A stretch of DNA of 64,000 bases. It comes from Artocarpus heterophyllus (lineage: Eukaryota > Streptophyta > Magnoliopsida > Rosales > Moraceae). Made by a program: the position numbers and the translations under genes. The DNA lies in assembly GCA_025403435.1 (NCBI GenBank), contig CM046341.1, positions 15,364,447-15,428,446 on the forward strand, written 5' to 3'. Positions 36,442 to 50,066 of this stretch are shown here, piece by piece. The stretch's first letter is position 1, and every line of letters begins with the position of its first letter. The notes under the pieces are model-generated. The model did no database searches, was not told where the DNA came from, and saw only the letters and a list, made by a program, of their open reading frames with translations.

Positions 36442-36829
36442 CTTTCTCATAAAAGTGTAAAAGTTAAAAAGCAATGCCACAATTATCAAATTGAACCATT
36501 GTATTGTGTTCTAAAATAGACGTTAGTTTGAATTGAAAATAGTGTATAATTTTAATTTTGTGTAAGAAAATACTGATTTGTACTGAAATTTTTCTTGTTG
36601 GCACGAGTGAACCAAACAAACTTTTATTTTTAAGAACTTTGCATTATAAAATTATTTAACTTTAAGCGGGGTAGATCAAAGTAATATAATTTTTAAAAAT
36701 TGGGATTTTTTTTGTTTGGAAGAGAAAAGAATTGGAATTCTAATATCAAACTTTTCTTTGAAATTTAAGTTCAATCAACACATAAAAACAATATAATGTG
36801 GTGGCCTGTGAATTAGATGATTTTTTGGT

Positions 36830-37155
36830 TAAAGATGCAATAATGGGCTGGGGGCCATTAGGCCAGCCAAGGCCCATTTTGATATAGTGACAGGTCAGGC
36901 TGACACGACCTGTCACTGTTCAAAGCATGGTCCAACTCATAAATATTGATAAATTGGGCTAGGACAACATTTATAGGCCCATGGGTTGGCCCGACATGAC
37001 CTATAAAAAATCATGGACCAGGCCAAGCCGGGCCGGCACATCGAGACCCATAGTGGGCCGGCCCATCCCGGTTCGTGTAAGGCTCATATAGGCCTATAAT
37101 GGACCAATCCACCAAAGGCCCATTGTAGCCCAATTTCATTTTTATATATATATGT

Positions 37156-37191
<36 letters not shown>

Positions 37192-37820
37192 CTATGTTCA
37201 TTCATAGGTGAACATGTCTGAGTATAGCCTTCTTCAGCAGAAGGCCTCACACATCACATTGTGGCAAGCTTTTTTTTATGCTTTTTAGTAATTTTGTAAA
37301 CATTTTATATATAATTATCCTGATTGTATTTTTTTTCTGACCAAGGTTTTGTCCCATTGGGTTTTCCTTGGAAAGGTTTTTAATGAGGCAATTGTAAATA
37401 AAATATCCCTTTTCATATTTCATTGACTATTCAAACTTTTATATTTGTTAACTTATTTAACAATTCAAAAAAAATAAAAATTAAAAATTAAAAATTAAAA
37501 ATTAAAAATTAAAAATTGCATGCTTAGATAGGCTGGCTTATCTAAACCTATGATGGGTCTATCCATTCTAACTCGTAGATGAGCTCGAATAGGCCAGCCC
37601 ATTCAAGGCCCATAGCACGGTTCAACCTGACCCACAGCAAGGCCCGACCGAGTCCATATAAAATTGGCACGTGGTGCAAGCCGAGCCAAGGTAATTCTTA
37701 TTTGGGTTAGCCCAACCTAGCCCACAAAATTCGTGAGCTGGGCTGCCCCTACCCATGGCCCGCGTGGGCATAAGAAGAACAGGTTAGGCCAGGTCGGGCT
37801 GGCCCATTCTTCCATCTCTA
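36830..37820. mobile_element. Non-autonomous hAT element
   Basis: 991 bp. The left end TAAAGATGCAATAATGGGC and the right end in reverse TAGAGATGGAAGAATGGGC form inverted repeats of the hAT type. Flanks TTTTTGGT (36822-36829) and TTTGTGGT (37821-37828) are an 8 bp target duplication with one mismatch. Subterminal regions are dense in GGCCCA/TGGGCC repeats on both sides. The middle holds a (TA)n tract (37143-37190) and TTAAAAA repeats (about 37480-37517). No transposase frame remains. Confidence 0.8.
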
Positions 37821-37828
37821 TTTGTGGT

Positions 37829-39175
37829 TAAACATGTGTTTTACTCATCCTTAGAGCATCTGCAACCCTCAACAACAAAATAAAAAAACTTTTATTTCAA
37901 AAAATATATTTATCTCCAACCCAATACATCATTTCTAACACAAAAAAAATATTCCATGTATATTTCTTTTTATCTCCCATTTTATATTTCTTTATACTGT
38001 AGAAAACAATAGAAAAAAGGGTGTAGAATGAACAATGGAACTGTTCCCATCACCATTTTCAGATTAATTAGGCGGCATAATTGCCTCTCGGTTGGAGAGC
38101 TGGACCCAGGCCATTCATGCTTTTTTACTCCATTTTGGCTCTTATTTTAATGCAAATTGTAGCAGCATTTTAAGTGGTGGAAATCTATTATTAAACTAAT
38201 TGAAACTGATACAATGAAGAAGAAAAAAAAAACAATAATAAAAAATACCATGTCAAATTTTGCAAAATTTTTGGAACTTTATAATATTTTCTCTTCTTTT
38301 TTTGTATTTCTCTAATATTTTTTAAAAATTCGTGAAATTGACCAAGAACTTACTACAAGTGTTCTATATTTTAGGCCAATTTGGTATTGATGTGTTGTGT
38401 TGTTGCTTTTATTGTGTTGTTATCGGCTAGAAATAGGTTTTTTTTTTCAAAGCTATTATGATGACCAAAAGTAGAATTACAAGTGTTTAATAAATTATAT
38501 ATAAAATTGATATGAAAATATATAATGACAAAAATATACATACTTTACTAATTATATCTACATTTTTAGTTTTTAATTTTAATTTTAAGGTTAACATATA
38601 CACGTAATATTTATATATTAAAATGCTAAAAAAATATTTTTATCTAGAGAGATTAACTTTTAAATAATGATGTTATTAATTTACTAACTGAATCATGGAT
38701 TTTTTTTTCTAATTTCAATTAAATTAAAAAAACTCAAAAAAAAATCACAACATTAAATAGTTTATATAAATTAATTCAAAACTTCTTGTATTGATGTTAT
38801 TTTAATTTGTTATGAAAAATAAATAGATTGGAAATTATGGGCTATTATTATGGTTAATATAGCAATCCCTAACTTGTTTTTCTATTTTGCGTGCTAGGTA
38901 GCAATTTTTTTAAAAGTTTATAGAAGCAAGTTTCAAGAAACACCTTAAACTAATGTACGCTGTTATAAAAGCTAAAAAAAGCATCTAAAAGTAATATTAA
39001 ACAGGCCTTTTGTCTCAAAATAATTTGAGCACGAGAACTTTTTTCCTGAATTAAAAATATAAATAATTAAGAAAACAAAAAAAAATCCAAAAGTATTTTG
39101 TAAAAAATTATATTATTTTATTTGAAAGCCAAAAAAACTGTTTAAAAAGAAGGGAAAAAAAAAAGATAAAACGGG
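37829..39175. other. AT-rich intergenic region
   Basis: No gene, RNA or structured repeat recognised. Confidence 0.5.
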
Positions 39176-39183
39176 CGCACATG

Positions 39184-39696
39184 AGAGGTGACAATAATCG
39201 TGTTCATGCCATGTTCGTGTCGGCACGTTTACAGCATAACACGTTTAGCCCAAACACAAACACGACATGACACGATTAACACGATTATTAAACGTACCGT
39301 GACGGGTTGACACGATAACAACACACATATGACACTTTTATGATCCAATTAACAAAAAATTTAAAAATTTAAAAATTATTTTAAAAAAGCTAATAAAAAA
39401 AATTAATAAAAACACAATATCTAATTAATACTAACATATTATAAATATTTCAAATATTTTTATTTTTAGTTTAAATGTGTTATAAATAGACGGGTCGTGT
39501 CGTGCCGTGTTAACACGTTTACGGCCTGTTTAACTAAACGTGTTAAGCCGTGTTAACACGAATCCAGCATGTTTATTTTCGTGTTATTCATGCCAACCCA
39601 TTTATAACACAATTAATAAACGTGCAGTCTAAACCTGTTTATCTCGTGTCGTTTTTTCATTGTATCATCGTGTCGTGTCTAAATTTACCAGCCCTA
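39184..39696. mobile_element. Non-autonomous hAT element, CACGACACG-rich
   Basis: 513 bp with subterminal arrays of CGTGTCGTG/ACACGACACG motifs in inverted order. The ends are AGAGGTGACAATAATCGTG and, reversed, TAGGGCTGGTAAATTTAGAC. Flanks CGCACATG (39176-39183) and CGCACAAG (39697-39704) fit an 8 bp target duplication with one mismatch. No coding frame. Confidence 0.7.
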
Positions 39697-39704
39697 CGCA
39701 CAAG

Positions 39705-40371
39705 CAAAGAATTTTAGCCCACAGACTTCAATTAAAAAAGAGACGCATAAATAAAGCTTGCTTCTTTTTTTTTTTCTTGTTTTTTAAGCCATTTCAAACG
39801 GATGGAGGTATTGGGACGGCAGGCGGCCACTCTTGTACTTGCTGAGGTGTGACTCGTGGTAATTTTTTTCCTAAATTATTTGCTTAAGCTTCACTATAAC
39901 ATCTGAATTTTTAATTTGAACAATAAAGTCCTTGTATTATTAATTTCGTTGCAATGTTGATCCCCCCAATAAAAAACATCTCTCAAATTCGACAAAATTC
40001 AGGAACTAATTCCACACACGAATTACAAGAACTCAATTTTATGCAAGCGTTTAAAATTCATCGAAATTCTTTCAAACAGGTCGTTTATCTTGTTGTAGAC
40101 CTCGAATCAGTTTAAAAAATAATAATGATAATAATAAATAACAAAACAATCTTTCATTAATGGAAACATGGCTGTAGAAATTACCCAACAGTAACTGCAA
40201 TACATTGCTCCTTGTGCGCAAAATGAAGTTCTCTATCATCAAAACTCACACTATTGGGTAAATACATGTATCGGAGAAAAACCAGTGCTAAATTGCACCG
40301 AGAATAAGTAATCAATCCTTCACTCTAAACTAGTAATGAAGCCAGAAACCAAGCAACAAGACATGACTGGT
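39705..40371. other. Intergenic; 3' flank of RNA-binding paralogue 2
   Basis: No separate gene. The section nearest 40371 is the expected 3' UTR of the minus-strand gene. Confidence 0.45.
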
Positions 40372-42376
40372 TTAAAACCTCTCCCCGCCATAGCCGTTGC
40401 CACGACCACCACCATAACCACCAGCCCCACCGTAACCGCCACCACCAGCATTGCGAGGGGTACGTTCATTAGCATAACTCACACGAATCGCTCGTCCTTG
40501 CAAATCCTGAAATTCAGCAGGGTCAGTTACAAAGTAGGGATCAAGTTTTGATAATTGCTCAAGGGACCTGACCATGTACGTAACTTTGTTGCATTCACTT
40601 GCAAGATTGAAGCCCATAATATAATCATGAACACGTTTGTTCACTGTTGCTTTATTTGGTTGCTTGACAAGTTTCATTTTGCTTTGATTTAACACAGAAA
40701 AAAGCAAGCAAGCAAGGGTATAAATCAATGAAAAATAAACCAGTCAAGCATCCCAAGTCAAAGAAACAGGAACATACATGTATCTTTAGCGTGTGCAAAC
40801 AATATTAACCAATATGGGTACACTCATTGACGAGTGTGAGAACATGCACACCGTCACTACTATTGCGTAAAAGTTACACCCTCACCTGACCATCCATGGT
40901 AGACATTGCTGATTCAGCTGACTCTGTAGCAGCAAAGCTAACAAAACCGAAACCCCTTGACCTCCCAGTATCTCTGTCACATATAACCTTAGCTGTAGAG
41001 GATAAACACCCACTGAGAATAAACTAACATGAAAACCACCGGACAAATTAGAAGGAACAGAGGTAATAAGGAACATACCGACCACCACAGTGCACTGAGA
41101 AAGTGTAAGGGAAAAGAAAAAACACAAAAGTAAAAACGAAGTCCTTGTAAACTCCATATACAAGGACATATTGTCCTTTTAGATTTATCCAACACCATCA
41201 ATTCATAACGACAGCAAATAGCATTCCTTTGAAAAATAAACCGTAGAAAATGCCTCTTAACATGAGAAACTGTTAGAGAAAACCTTAAGACCTGAAAATT
41301 TGAGTTTAAAACATTTTAGTTTTAATGCCACATACCTTGGACACAGATAAGGAATCCTATATGCCAAAATGCCTAATAAAGTCAATATAGTGGATCCAAT
41401 GGCCCAAAAAATTTATCCATAGGAGGACCATAACAAAGGCCTTGATTAAGAAGGCTAGAGACACCAAATAGATACAAAATTCCTAGCACACAAGGTTTAA
41501 AATGAGCCCAAAATTAGCAAAACCAGAAGCAAACAAACATAATGTCAGCAATTAATTATAAAATTACCGCAGATAGCAAAATATTCGAAAATGTAAAAGA
41601 ATTCAAGGTGGTTACGGATTTATATAGTAGAAACATGGCTACTCAAGTTTATCAGAAGAAAAGACAACAGATGAAGACCGACAAAATCATTATTGCTGTG
41701 GATCCAAAATTAACGTCTCACATACATCATACACAGAAATGTAATACACGCCCATACATGGAGTACATTCAAATGTGGGCAGCCATATTTTCTGTTCTTT
41801 AAAGATTCAAGACAATAAAAGCCAGATATTTCTATCAACTACTTATTACTATATTTAAAAGTCATATATGAACAACAACAAGGCCCTAAGACAGTAGATT
41901 TAAAAAAGGCAGCGAAACGCAACAGATCAATTCTACTAGCATAAAACCCCTATGAGAGGGTAAAATAATTGCACTTACACATAGAATCATGTCTGCATTG
42001 AAAATCCCTTTTTTAAACCAGACACAAACTTGGGAGAGCAAGTTTTCAGAATATAACATTTGTAACTGGAAAAAGCTAATAATATACTCACCATCAACAA
42101 CCTCACCAAAGCCAGAAAATGCATCTCTAAGCGATTGGTCATCAGTCCCAAATGAAAGGCCTAAAAAACACGTAGTTTTAAAGAATAAAGTTAAAGGGCA
42201 GAAAAAGGATAAATCAAACAATTCATATAAACTCCAAACACCTCATTGATACCTCCCACGAAAAGCTTGGACGATGACATGCAGCGTATAGAATTAAGCA
42301 CAGATGGTGTCGGTGATTGTATATTCTGAGCGACACCCAGCCTCAAAACGCCACCAATTTTACTAAACAAAGCCAT
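40372..42376 (-). CDS. GRP2: Glycine-rich RNA-binding protein, mitochondrial type (paralogue 2)
   Basis: 144 aa from four exons with GT/AG borders and matching phases: 42253-42376, 42092-42160, 40886-40992 and 40372-40506. The N-terminus (MALFSKIGGVLRLG...RCMSSS) looks like a mitochondrial targeting peptide of about 35 residues. The single RRM has RNP2 KLFVGG and RNP1 RGFGFVSF. A short Gly/Tyr tail of GGYGG type (about residues 121-141) ends in GERF. Proteins of this group bind RNA in mitochondria and have been linked to cold response and C-to-U editing. An untranslated first exon ends at 43316 and its intron runs to 42404. The exon plan is the same as in the gene at 32754, so the two are tandem duplicates about 7.6 kb apart. 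The gene looks intact. Confidence 0.94.
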
Positions 42377-43293
42377 TTCTTATAGCCTGAACCTCAAAAA
42401 TGACTGCAAGAAAACAAGCATCGGTTAAAAATTTCAATGTCAGAATGCCCTTCATAGACCAAATAACTAAGATTCACAAGTCCTCGCTTATCATCAGCAA
42501 CTCATACTGAAGGTCACTCAGTCATTATGGCACTTGATACGTTGGATGGAATTTTGCAATCAACATATAGAAAGTAGATTAAACAGCCTTACAATACTAC
42601 TTCCCATAAGCAAAAAAGACCCAAGATTTAAAAGACCCTATACAAACAGACAAGCGTCCAACAAGTATTAAAATAAGCTTCAGAAACATTAGAGCAAAAC
42701 AAAATCTTTATGTTTTCACTCGTTAAGGTTTTAGCTCGAGAAACAGAACACTAATAAAATGGTCCTCAAATAGAATATATAACAAAACATCTGCCCAACA
42801 TGTTCATGTCCATTTAAATAGTTTTTTAAAGACAAAATGAATCTCAGACAGAATAAGATGATGATTTACAAGTCTTTTGCAATCTTATACTCTCTTGAAA
42901 TTATCAGTAACACCAAGTGACTTGAAATTACTTCCTTATTGAAAAAAATAACAAATGAGAATCATAACAGGGCAATTTTTTATTTAAAATTAAAAAATAA
43001 AAACAAAAAATCAGACATAAGATAAAACATCTCAACACGGAGAAGAACACACAAAAAATGGGACGCTACACAGAAATCCTCTATTTTTCGTAGCTTTTCA
43101 ATGAAAAACACAAAAAGATAAATATAAATTTTAAAAAATTAAAACAAAACACATAGACAGAAAAGTATCATTTCACAAGCTAAGCAACGAAAAGCAAAAC
43201 GAAAATCACAAAAACATCATATGAGGAACGAAACAATAAAGACTCCGACCTTCGAAACGATAAACGAAGTACAGACAAAAGAAGAGAACTAGT

Positions 43294-43301
43294 TAGGGTT
43301 T
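43294..43301 (-). promoter_or_regulatory. Telo-box near the 5' end of RNA-binding paralogue 2
   Basis: AAACCCTA in sense, just inside the 5' UTR intron whose donor is at 43315. Telo-boxes close to the first exon are frequent in plant genes for translation and RNA metabolism. Confidence 0.5.
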
Positions 43302-43399
43302 AGGAGAGGCTATACCTGGAAGAAGAAAAGGGAGGGGGTTTTAGAGTGAAGTGAGAAATGGAGGACGCGACAATTAAGCGGCTAGGGCTTAACATAATA

Positions 43400-45400
43400 T
43401 ACACCTCCCTCTGACCGACTACCAAATATATCTTCGGGGATGCAATTATCCTCTGTGCTCACTTTATTTGAAACTCTTTTATACCAAGGAAAAATCATTT
43501 TTGAAGATGTTTAAAAGATTGATAAAAATCGTTGGTTAGAATTATTTTTACTGTAGCATATAAGAGCTTTATATTGTAGTAATTTTTTTATTGTTATTGT
43601 AGCATGTGAGAGCTTTACACTGTTAATAGTTGAGTTTGTGGTGGGAACTCAAACAGTATGTTGTAATCATTGTTTGTTAAATTATAAGCTTCAGTTTAAT
43701 GTATAATGTATTTTTTAGATTGAGTCTTATTATTTTATTAATAATAGGTCATAGCCTATACGACTTAATAAAATTGCACTATTATAAGTTGTTATAGTTG
43801 TACTTCTGTCAAGTTATCCCTATCACAATAAGGTCAAAGTTGGAATTTTAGAATAGCTAAGTGGAGTCGATTTAAAGCGTGTTTGGTAGTTGTGGTACGA
43901 CCTATTTTTTCAGTTATAAACAATGTAAAACTCTCACATGATATAAGAAATAATAAAAAATTACTATAGTATATAAAAACAGTTCTAACCAACGGTTTTA
44001 ACCATATTATCAAACGCCTTATTAGTTAATATGATGTATACGTGAGAAAAACTTTTGCACTTTGACATGGTGTTTTATTTATTTATTTTATTTTTGGAAT
44101 TAATTTATGATGTTTTAAATTTTAGGTTTTTATTTTATTTTATTTTTTCTATATTTTTTGTAGGTGACTCTATAATGGAGAAGATTAAAATTCTCTGTCG
44201 GTAAAAAATGTTATTATCCGTTGGATTTCAATCTAACGATAAAAATAAGTAAACTTACAATAAGGTCATACACATCAAATTATTACTTTTTATTATACAT
44301 AAAATTTATTAAAAATAAAAAATTTTATACAAATAAATCTCAACCATTAGTTTCTCAAAACTTTTAATCTCAGCCTTGATTCAAAATAATTCCAAATGCT
44401 AGCTAAAATATGGAAGTGTAAAGCCCCCATCGGCACCATCGATAGTGCTTTTCGTCTCCATAGCCGCTGCTGCCGCTGCCTAGCTCTCCTTCCCCCTTCT
44501 CCAGCGCCAAATAACCTGACAGGCTCATTTTTGCCTCAACTAACCATTCCTCCGCCGTCAGATCTCACAAGCCCAAAGGCCAGAAAACTAATGTCGTCGT
44601 TCTGTCGAAATAAACTACTTGTGGCAAAGATTTGTTGCTGCCTCCGTCGTCAGGGAAACCTCAAAGAGAGCAAAAGAAGTGGCCTTTGATATTTGTCACC
44701 CAATAGCGATCAAGATTATTCCTCTCTAAATCCAAAAAAAAAAAAATATATGTTTATTAAAAGAGATTTAAGTTTGCACAACATTAATCCCACGTATCAA
44801 TTTCAGCTAACCAAGAGGTTTTGCTTTTGTAGTTGAAATTTAGTGAACAAAGGAATTGTAAATGTACAACTTATAAATTCTCTATGATCAACTTATCGAA
44901 TTTTTTGATTTTATACAGACTTTAAGGAAAATGAAATAGAACGCAATCCACAAAAGTTGAAATCACTTTTATCATTCATAATTATTAAAAACATGAAAAA
45001 AAAAATTAAAAGAAAGACCACAAATAAAGCCTAGAGAGAAAACATGGACTGAGGAAGGACAAATATGGTCAAAACGGACTAACTTTTTCTAAACTCTGAT
45101 CTAACCTTGTAGAGCATGTGTCTCTAACTTTGGACATGATTGAGAGGGATCTGGGCTAGGTTCATGTTTGCGGTTGGGTTGGGCGGTCAATGGGGGTGGG
45201 CGTCGTGGTTGGGTTGCAGAGGAGATGGGTTCATATTCGCTGTGGAGATGGGTTTGCGAATCTTGCTAGAGTTGGGTGCAACAGTGGGTATAGTGAAGAA
45301 AGTAAGCGGAGCAAGAAGAAGCCCCAGCAGATGCCGTCGAAGCCCCCAATGAACGCCACTGGTCCTACAAACTTGATTGCCTGGCCCCTCCATGAACGCT
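43400..45400. other. Intergenic region with MITE-like fragments
   Basis: The promoter of RNA-binding paralogue 2 lies at the left edge. 43510-43640 and 43875-44020 contain the short MITE-like family; the latter has ends AGCGTGTTTGG and, reversed, GGCGTTTGAT. 44396-44689 and 45140-45408 are less AT-rich with open frames, but none resembles a known protein. Confidence 0.4.
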
Positions 45401-45416
45401 GGCGGTGATTGATTGC

Positions 45417-45725
45417 CTACCCCCTCCTTTGCAGAGTCTCAAAAACCATAGTCATTTGTGACTCAGCATCAATATCATCTCCATGGGCTTGAGCCTTAGC
45501 GAGGTAACCTAGGACGAACATTATATGCTCCTTCATAGGAGTTCCTGATCTTTGTTTGCAATTCAAAAGTTTCCAAAGTGCCCATTGCCGTTTTGTTATG
45601 GCTTGACCTACAAACATATCTTCAAGATTATCCATGATCTGCTTTGCAGTCTCATAATTTTCATGTTGAGCCTGCAGCATGTTATTCATGTTAGCCATAA
45701 CAATAACGGGTCTGATTGTTAGCAT
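45417..45725 (-). pseudogene. Copia gag fragment
   Basis: 102 codons matching the central Gag domain of Ty1/copia elements: YETAKQIMDNLEDMF, then KRQWALWKLLNCKQRSGTPMKEH, then YLAKAQAHGDDIDAESQMTMV. The first 10 residues are off-family, so the true N-terminus is lost or lies in another frame. The domain is cut after ETL, where a conserved continuation is expected. It lies 1.6 kb downstream, in sense, of the PBS at 47368. Not functional. Confidence 0.8.
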
Positions 45726-47367
45726 CTTTCCATAAGCAAATATTTTAATCTACAATAAATATCATATACCAAATATAAGCAAACATTCAATAATAATTTG
45801 TAAGATAACAATCAAGTAAACAAACAATTATGTTTATATGTCAAAACCTTGAAAATATCACAACCTTACAACGATAATTCCTATCTCAAAATTCAACCAG
45901 CCGCCTAGGGGAGACTTGCCAAATTTAATTAGGAACACAGATCCCCTCTGAACAATATATGTCATCTAGGACCTGTTTGATCTAGCATACATTAATAATC
46001 GTTTTTTTTTTTTGCCATTAATTTTATTAACAGAACTTCTAGGGGAGGTTAATAATAAAATTAACTTGAGTGTACAACCATCGTTTCAACTATTTTATCC
46101 ATAATCTACGATCACCACTTAAGGGTGTGCAACGATAGATTATGCTAAAAAAAATTATCCTTTCAGAGATCTAACCTGGTACATAATGAAATCCTTATCT
46201 GGGGATCAGGACTACCATGTGCTACCTATGGACCAACGATGGAGGCCATAGGTCCTCTCTTCTAAAATCTTCTCCTACTCAACCTTTTGAAAAAACAAGG
46301 TTTTATTTTAAAACATGCATGAACAATTGTTAATGAGTAGCACTCTCTATTCTATATGACATGTTATCAACATACATGGAAAATCATATTATAATACAGA
46401 CAAACAAAGCAATTATGCAAAACCACAAGCAAAATAATAGTAAACAACCGTAATATTATGGTTCTATCCTAGAGAAAAGAAATTAAAGATTACAAGACAT
46501 CAATCGAAACATATTATTGATTCTTCATCCTTGTATCTTCAAGTTGTATCTTTCTTCATGTGGCATCCATCTTCAAGTCTTCAATCTTGCATAGATCAAA
46601 TACTTTACTTTTTCGATCATCACAAAATTTATGTTTTTTAGAATTGTCTCAAAAATAAAATCAAAACTACATAGAAAAATACACTTTTCCCAAAAAACCC
46701 ACAGCTTTTTGCCAACCTGCCAATCTATGTGGTTGGCCTACCGATCATAACCATCGATTTACCAAACTTAATAGTTCAACCTGCCAACAGAGCTGGCTCC
46801 TACCGAACTAGAGGTTCGGCCTACCTGTTTGCGACCATCGACCTATCAAACCTGAAGGTTCAGCCTGCAGACTAAGCAGAACTCATGTTTTTCTAAAAAC
46901 CAGTTTTTATGCAGTTTTTCAATCTTATTTTCAACAATTCCAAAACATAAAAGTTTAGAAACTCAGGAAAAAATAGTGGAAGCGCTATCATCTATCTTCT
47001 AGATCCGTCTTCACTTCGAATGATTATTTAATTACAAAAATTTTTAAATTTAAAATTAAATAATAATTCCTAGATAGTGATAATAGACCGCCATCTAATT
47101 ACATGAACAATATAGATATACATTCTAACCTCTAAGGAACCATAGCCAGCATAAAATAATTAGTTAACAAATAATTAAATAATAATTTAATCAACTATAA
47201 TTAATTAACAAACATTCATCATATAATCTCATGGCAACATATAAATATATAGAAACCCTAGAGTGCCAACTCTTTAAAAAATTAAATTCAAGTATAGGAA
47301 AGATCAAGATCACATAATTTATATATATAACATGGTCACAAACTTGTAAATTTACATAAAAACCATG

Positions 47368-47379
47368 ACTCTGATACCA
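47368..47379 (-). other. Primer-binding site of the copia element
   Basis: TGGTATCAGAGT in sense matches the initiator tRNA-Met PBS at 11 of 12 bases and sits two bases from the LTR end. Confidence 0.85.
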
Positions 47380-47381
47380 AT

Positions 47382-49272
47382 TGTTGGAAAACGAGTACAT
47401 AGCAGAATTTTAAAAATTTTAAATCAGAGTATTTTTCAAAACACAAGTTTGGCATGATATGTATATAAATTAATTAGATCTTACTAACCTTTGTATGCCA
47501 AAGAGCTCCTGCAATTTGTTAAGAGAAGAATGTTCTAGTAGAGCTTCAACCAATTATTCTTCCTTGCTATTCTCTATCAACGATCGGTGTGTGTATGGGC
47601 ATACATCATCCAGCTCTTCCCTAGAGACTCTCTTTCCAACCAATTGAGAAGACCTAGAGCCAAGGTTCATGATTGTGAACAATAGCTCTCAAAGAGTTTT
47701 AGAGTATCTAAGGCTAGAGTATTTACTCTAAACCCCTCAACTAATCTGAATAACTGAGAAAACTCACTCTTTATTTATAAAGGTTGGACCCATGGTTAAT
47801 CATCATCAGATAAGGCCTCAAAAATGCGAATCTAGATCAACTTCTAATTAAAATCGCATCAAAAAACACATAATCAAATTATCGTTAGATCGGTAGACTA
47901 AACTAACAGATCGGCCTGTCAAACTTATGATAATATGATTCCTAAAAATATTTTATTTCCCACCTGAGATTCTTTAGATAGAGCCTCAGTTTTAATTTAA
48001 ATAACCCAATAAAGGAGTTATCTAATCAAAACAGTCATATCTGGATAATCTCAAGGAAAATAAATATTCCTGATAATTCAACAAGTTTATCTTTAATTAA
48101 TTTACAAAATCAATTCATCTGATAAATAGACATAAATTATCTGATCCTATCAAATTTTAACCAATCTAATAATTTAACATAATTCACCAATTTATTGAAA
48201 AAGCAACGTCATGTCGTTACAGGATTTATTAGGAGCTAACAAAGAGGACCTGATGGACCTATATAATTCAAGCTCTGATAATTATAAAGTATAATATCCC
48301 AAATACATATATAATTATCAACTCTAACGTTACTCCACTAAAAGCTTAGAGCTGCACTCTTGACCTATATAAAATTACGAAGCTCTAAATTAGCTAAGTG
48401 TCTATGACTTATCATAATGTGTCGTATCCTCATAGGATATTCATAATCGGCTTGAAGATAAATTCCATTTTACCTTCCAAATTATTTTTATCTTATGTTC
48501 CGTTATCTCACCATTGGAAAACATACTAGCTAAAGACAATATACCATTTGGTTACATGCATCTAAATGGTTGAGCATTCTAATTTTCTAATTACAAGATA
48601 ACACATATAAGATAATATTATTGACTCCACCAATAGAGCTATGGATTCCATATCTATGAACGATAGGTCTACGCTATCAAGGTCATGTCTCCAACATACT
48701 GGTATGTGTACCATCACAAAGTCAAGATATCACCATTTGTTACATCAAAAGACATAAGACAAAATAACAGGCCCATTACTTATCTCAAGATTAAGATACA
48801 ACACATATAATTGTCTAAAGTGAATTGATTTGTACAGATAGAATTATTAATCCAAATCAATTCCACTTTATGTGTCGATCTAATACATCGTCACCTATGA
48901 CAATGTACCAATGTTTCTACTCACAAAATCCAACTCCAATGGCGAAGATAAGCCATCTCCTGTCAGGGATGTGACAACATAACAATCTTAGTATGAATAA
49001 AGCACTCAACTTTATTCCCTCGATTACGGATCTTATGATTTATACCATCACCTTTAGAATCATGTCTTCTGCATAATCAGTCTATCATATGCTTGATTCT
49101 TAAAGGTTTATACTGACAATCTTAGATTTTTGTTTGCTTAACATACATTCTACAAATATGAATGTAAAGAGTATAACATTTGGTATATGAACAATAAATA
49201 AATTATTTATTGATAAAATGTCTCCAAAAACATATTACAACATTTTACTCCTTAGGGCATATATGTCTAACA
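47382..49272 (-). repeat. Copia LTR (5' LTR in sense), 1.89 kb
   Basis: In sense it starts TGTTAGACATATATGCCC and ends CCAACA. The ends and the adjoining PBS define it. A truncated relative in the opposite orientation lies at 53063. Confidence 0.85.
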
Positions 49273-50066
49273 ATGTATAGATTAAATTATAGATTGAATA
49301 TCTCCCAATTTGTGTAATTTGTAAATCTAAACTATATGTTAAATAATTGTAAATGCATAACTATGAAGAAAATTTAATAAATATATAACCTATACACTTA
49401 CGACATTGTATCTAAAGTTTATATGCATACAAAGAAAAAGAATCTTAGCCCAATTTCAAAGCCCAACATAATTTCTCTTTTTTAAAGTTTATATAAGTTT
49501 GTTTGTTGCAATCTTTTGTGATGCTACAATTCAATTTATTATCAAAGACTTACATGCGATTGAGTTGTGCTATGTTTGGATTTTATTGAATTATGTTACA
49601 TTATTTTATGTTAGTTTTAATTTTTAGTTTTTTATTTGATTTAAAGACTCAATCCGTGAATTTGTAAAATCCGTTATTGTTGCATTAGATTAGATTGGAT
49701 TAAGGGTCTTCACAAATTAGTTCTGAATTAGAATTTTTCTAATCTGATATGTACGGATTGGATTACAGCTTGACCTTTAATCTGTGTAGGCTGATCTATG
49801 AACACCCATACTATTAGGGGTTTCAACATAATTTTTGCAGCAAAAAATATGACTCGAAGAACAATATATAAACCATAGAGTGGCCTCCTATTTACAAAGT
49901 GAGATAGCTAATAAATTCTGGAAGCTTCAACCATGTTTAAAGTTAAATATCATGTACATATTTAAATTTAAAACAAAAAATTCTCTCTCCTTTATGTCAC
50001 TATTTATAGAGTGAGATAGCTAATTAATTCTAGATTTTGATCGGGTTCCTCAGATATTTAAAGTTA
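49273..50066. other. AT-rich intergenic segment
   Basis: No gene or structured repeat recognised. Confidence 0.45.

Larger units (their letters stand above)
45417..49272 (-). mobile_element. Truncated Ty1/copia retrotransposon (5' LTR, PBS, leader, gag fragment)
   Basis: In sense order: LTR (49272 down to 47382), a 2 nt spacer, PBS, about 1.6 kb of leader, then part of gag ending at 45417. Pol and the 3' LTR are missing. The leader at 46690-46880 contains repeats around CGGCCTACCGATC, which are also present inside the LTR. Confidence 0.75.
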
